Positions 42,673 through 43,160 of a stretch of DNA of 43,160 bases are shown in pieces. Below the pieces are notes generated by a model that did no database searches, had not been told where the DNA came from, and saw only the letters and a list, made by a program, of their open reading frames with translations. How positions within the stretch are numbered: the stretch's first letter is position 1; the number at the start of each line of letters is the position of its first letter. The stretch spans positions 1 through 43,160 of the forward strand of contig CALAST010000040.1 of assembly GCA_937889225.1 (NCBI GenBank), given 5' to 3'. The translations under genes and the position numbers were made by a program. This stretch comes from an uncultured Lachnobacterium sp. GTDB taxonomy: Bacteria > Bacillota > Clostridia > Lachnospirales > Lachnospiraceae.

Positions 42673-43160
42673 TGTGTTTCTCCCTCCTTAACATCTTCAT
42701 ATACCATAGCTTTTGGTCCGATTGTACAGTTTGCACCAACTGTTACGTCTGGTCCAACTGTTGCAACATCGCCAATTTCGCCTTCAGCCGGGATTTCACC
42801 AACTACAGTATTTTCGCCGATTACAGCATTTTCACCAATGATACAATGTTTTACAACTGCTCCGGCTTTGATTACTGCACCACCCATAACAACTGCATCT
42901 TCAACAACTGCACCTTCTTCTACGCTTACGCCTGCGAAAAGTACAGAATGTTTTACAGTGCCTTTGATGTCACAGCCATCTGTAATCATGGAATCTTCAA
43001 CTACAGCACTAGGAGCAATTCTGTGTCCTGTCATACCGCTGTTACGGCTGAATATTTTCCAGTTTTCGTCAAAGAGGTCAATTCCGCTGTTTTCCGGATC
43101 AAGAACTTCCATGTTAGCTTCCCAAAGAGAACCGATTGTTCCAACGTCTTTCCAGTATCC
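42666..43160 (-). CDS. glgC: Glucose-1-phosphate adenylyltransferase GlgC, C-terminal part
   Basis: The 3' part of glgC, running off the window edge; about 164 codons are visible. The frame continues upstream of the first Met with GYWKDVGTIGSLWEAN, a GlgC hallmark. The left-handed beta-helix domain follows (VVEDSMITDGCDIKGTVKHSVLF, then many hexapeptide turns). It makes ADP-glucose for GlgA and pairs with GlgD, which it overlaps. Confidence 0.93.
   Translation of the reverse strand, partial: GYWKDVGTIGSLWEANMEVLDPENSGIDLFDENWKIFSRNSGMTGHRIAPSAVVEDSMITDGCDIKGTVKHSVLFAGVSVEEGAVVEDAVVMGGAVIKAGAVVKHCIIGENAVIGENTVVGEIPAEGEIGDVATVGPDVTVGANCTIGPKAMVYEDVKEGETQC

Noticed and set aside
1..43160. CRISPR array, prophage or IS element
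   Set aside because: No evenly spaced direct repeats, no integrase, terminase or transposase genes, and no paired ends of an IS were seen. The palindromic repeats are irregularly spaced.

Overview
The window is AT-rich chromosomal DNA of an endospore-forming, Gram-positive anaerobe of the Clostridia, most likely a gut Lachnospiraceae. The evidence is gene content and order: spo0A, a spoIVB-type protease, the conserved run nusB-xseA-xseB-ispA-dxs-tlyA-nadK-argR-recN-spoIVB, a GlgC/GlgD pair, a DUF5688 protein, a DUF5058 protein and a 27-residue holin-like toxin. Genus and species cannot be fixed by reading alone. No prophage, CRISPR array, rRNA or intact transposon was seen.

Layout. 1-254 is a stem-loop-rich non-coding repeat element. 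255-2536 holds argH and queH (minus). 2819-3955 is a cytoplasmic SGNH esterase (plus). 3979-4303 is a probable type I toxin/antitoxin-like locus: a 27-aa membrane peptide facing a candidate antisense RNA. 4467-4539 is tRNA-Thr(CGT) with its own promoter and terminator. 4678-9314 is a polyamine-uptake operon: an XRE-cupin regulator, then potA, potB, potC and potD behind a long structured leader. 9464-10345 is a DUF5688 protein. On the minus strand follow glgA (10505-11953), spo0A (12122-12907), an unrecognised 578-aa membrane protein, a membrane-anchored M20 peptidase and a DUF5058 membrane pair (to 17770). Next come a 49-aa ORF resembling the tail of an Rpn-type protein, a GH25/SH3 cell-wall hydrolase, a MATE exporter and a deoxyinosine glycosylase.

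22206-27775 is the most novel-looking part. Five minus-strand genes (AMP-forming acyl ligase, acyl carrier protein, NRPS-condensation-like acyltransferase, alpha/beta hydrolase, SCP2-domain protein) stand behind one promoter. Two near-identical 15-bp palindromes flank that promoter, and a divergent TetR regulator lies next to it. This looks like a small acyl-transfer pathway switched by its own repressor; the product cannot be named.

27900-30394 has two HD-GYP-type proteins (one with a rubredoxin-like tail, one a response regulator), suggesting cyclic-di-GMP turnover. 30697-40695 is the conserved housekeeping/sporulation run. It breaks after spoIVB: spo0A, the usual next gene, is about 18 kb away, and a 35-codon stub of a cytidylate-kinase-like gene lies in its place. 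40902-41276 is an Asp23-family protein. 41524-43160 is glgD and the 3' part of glgC, cut by the window edge.

Intergenic regions carry a family of short palindromic repeats (1-12, 18235-18260, 19852-19894, 35863-35912, 37951-38000). Several end in TTGACT and some supply the last codons of neighbouring genes.
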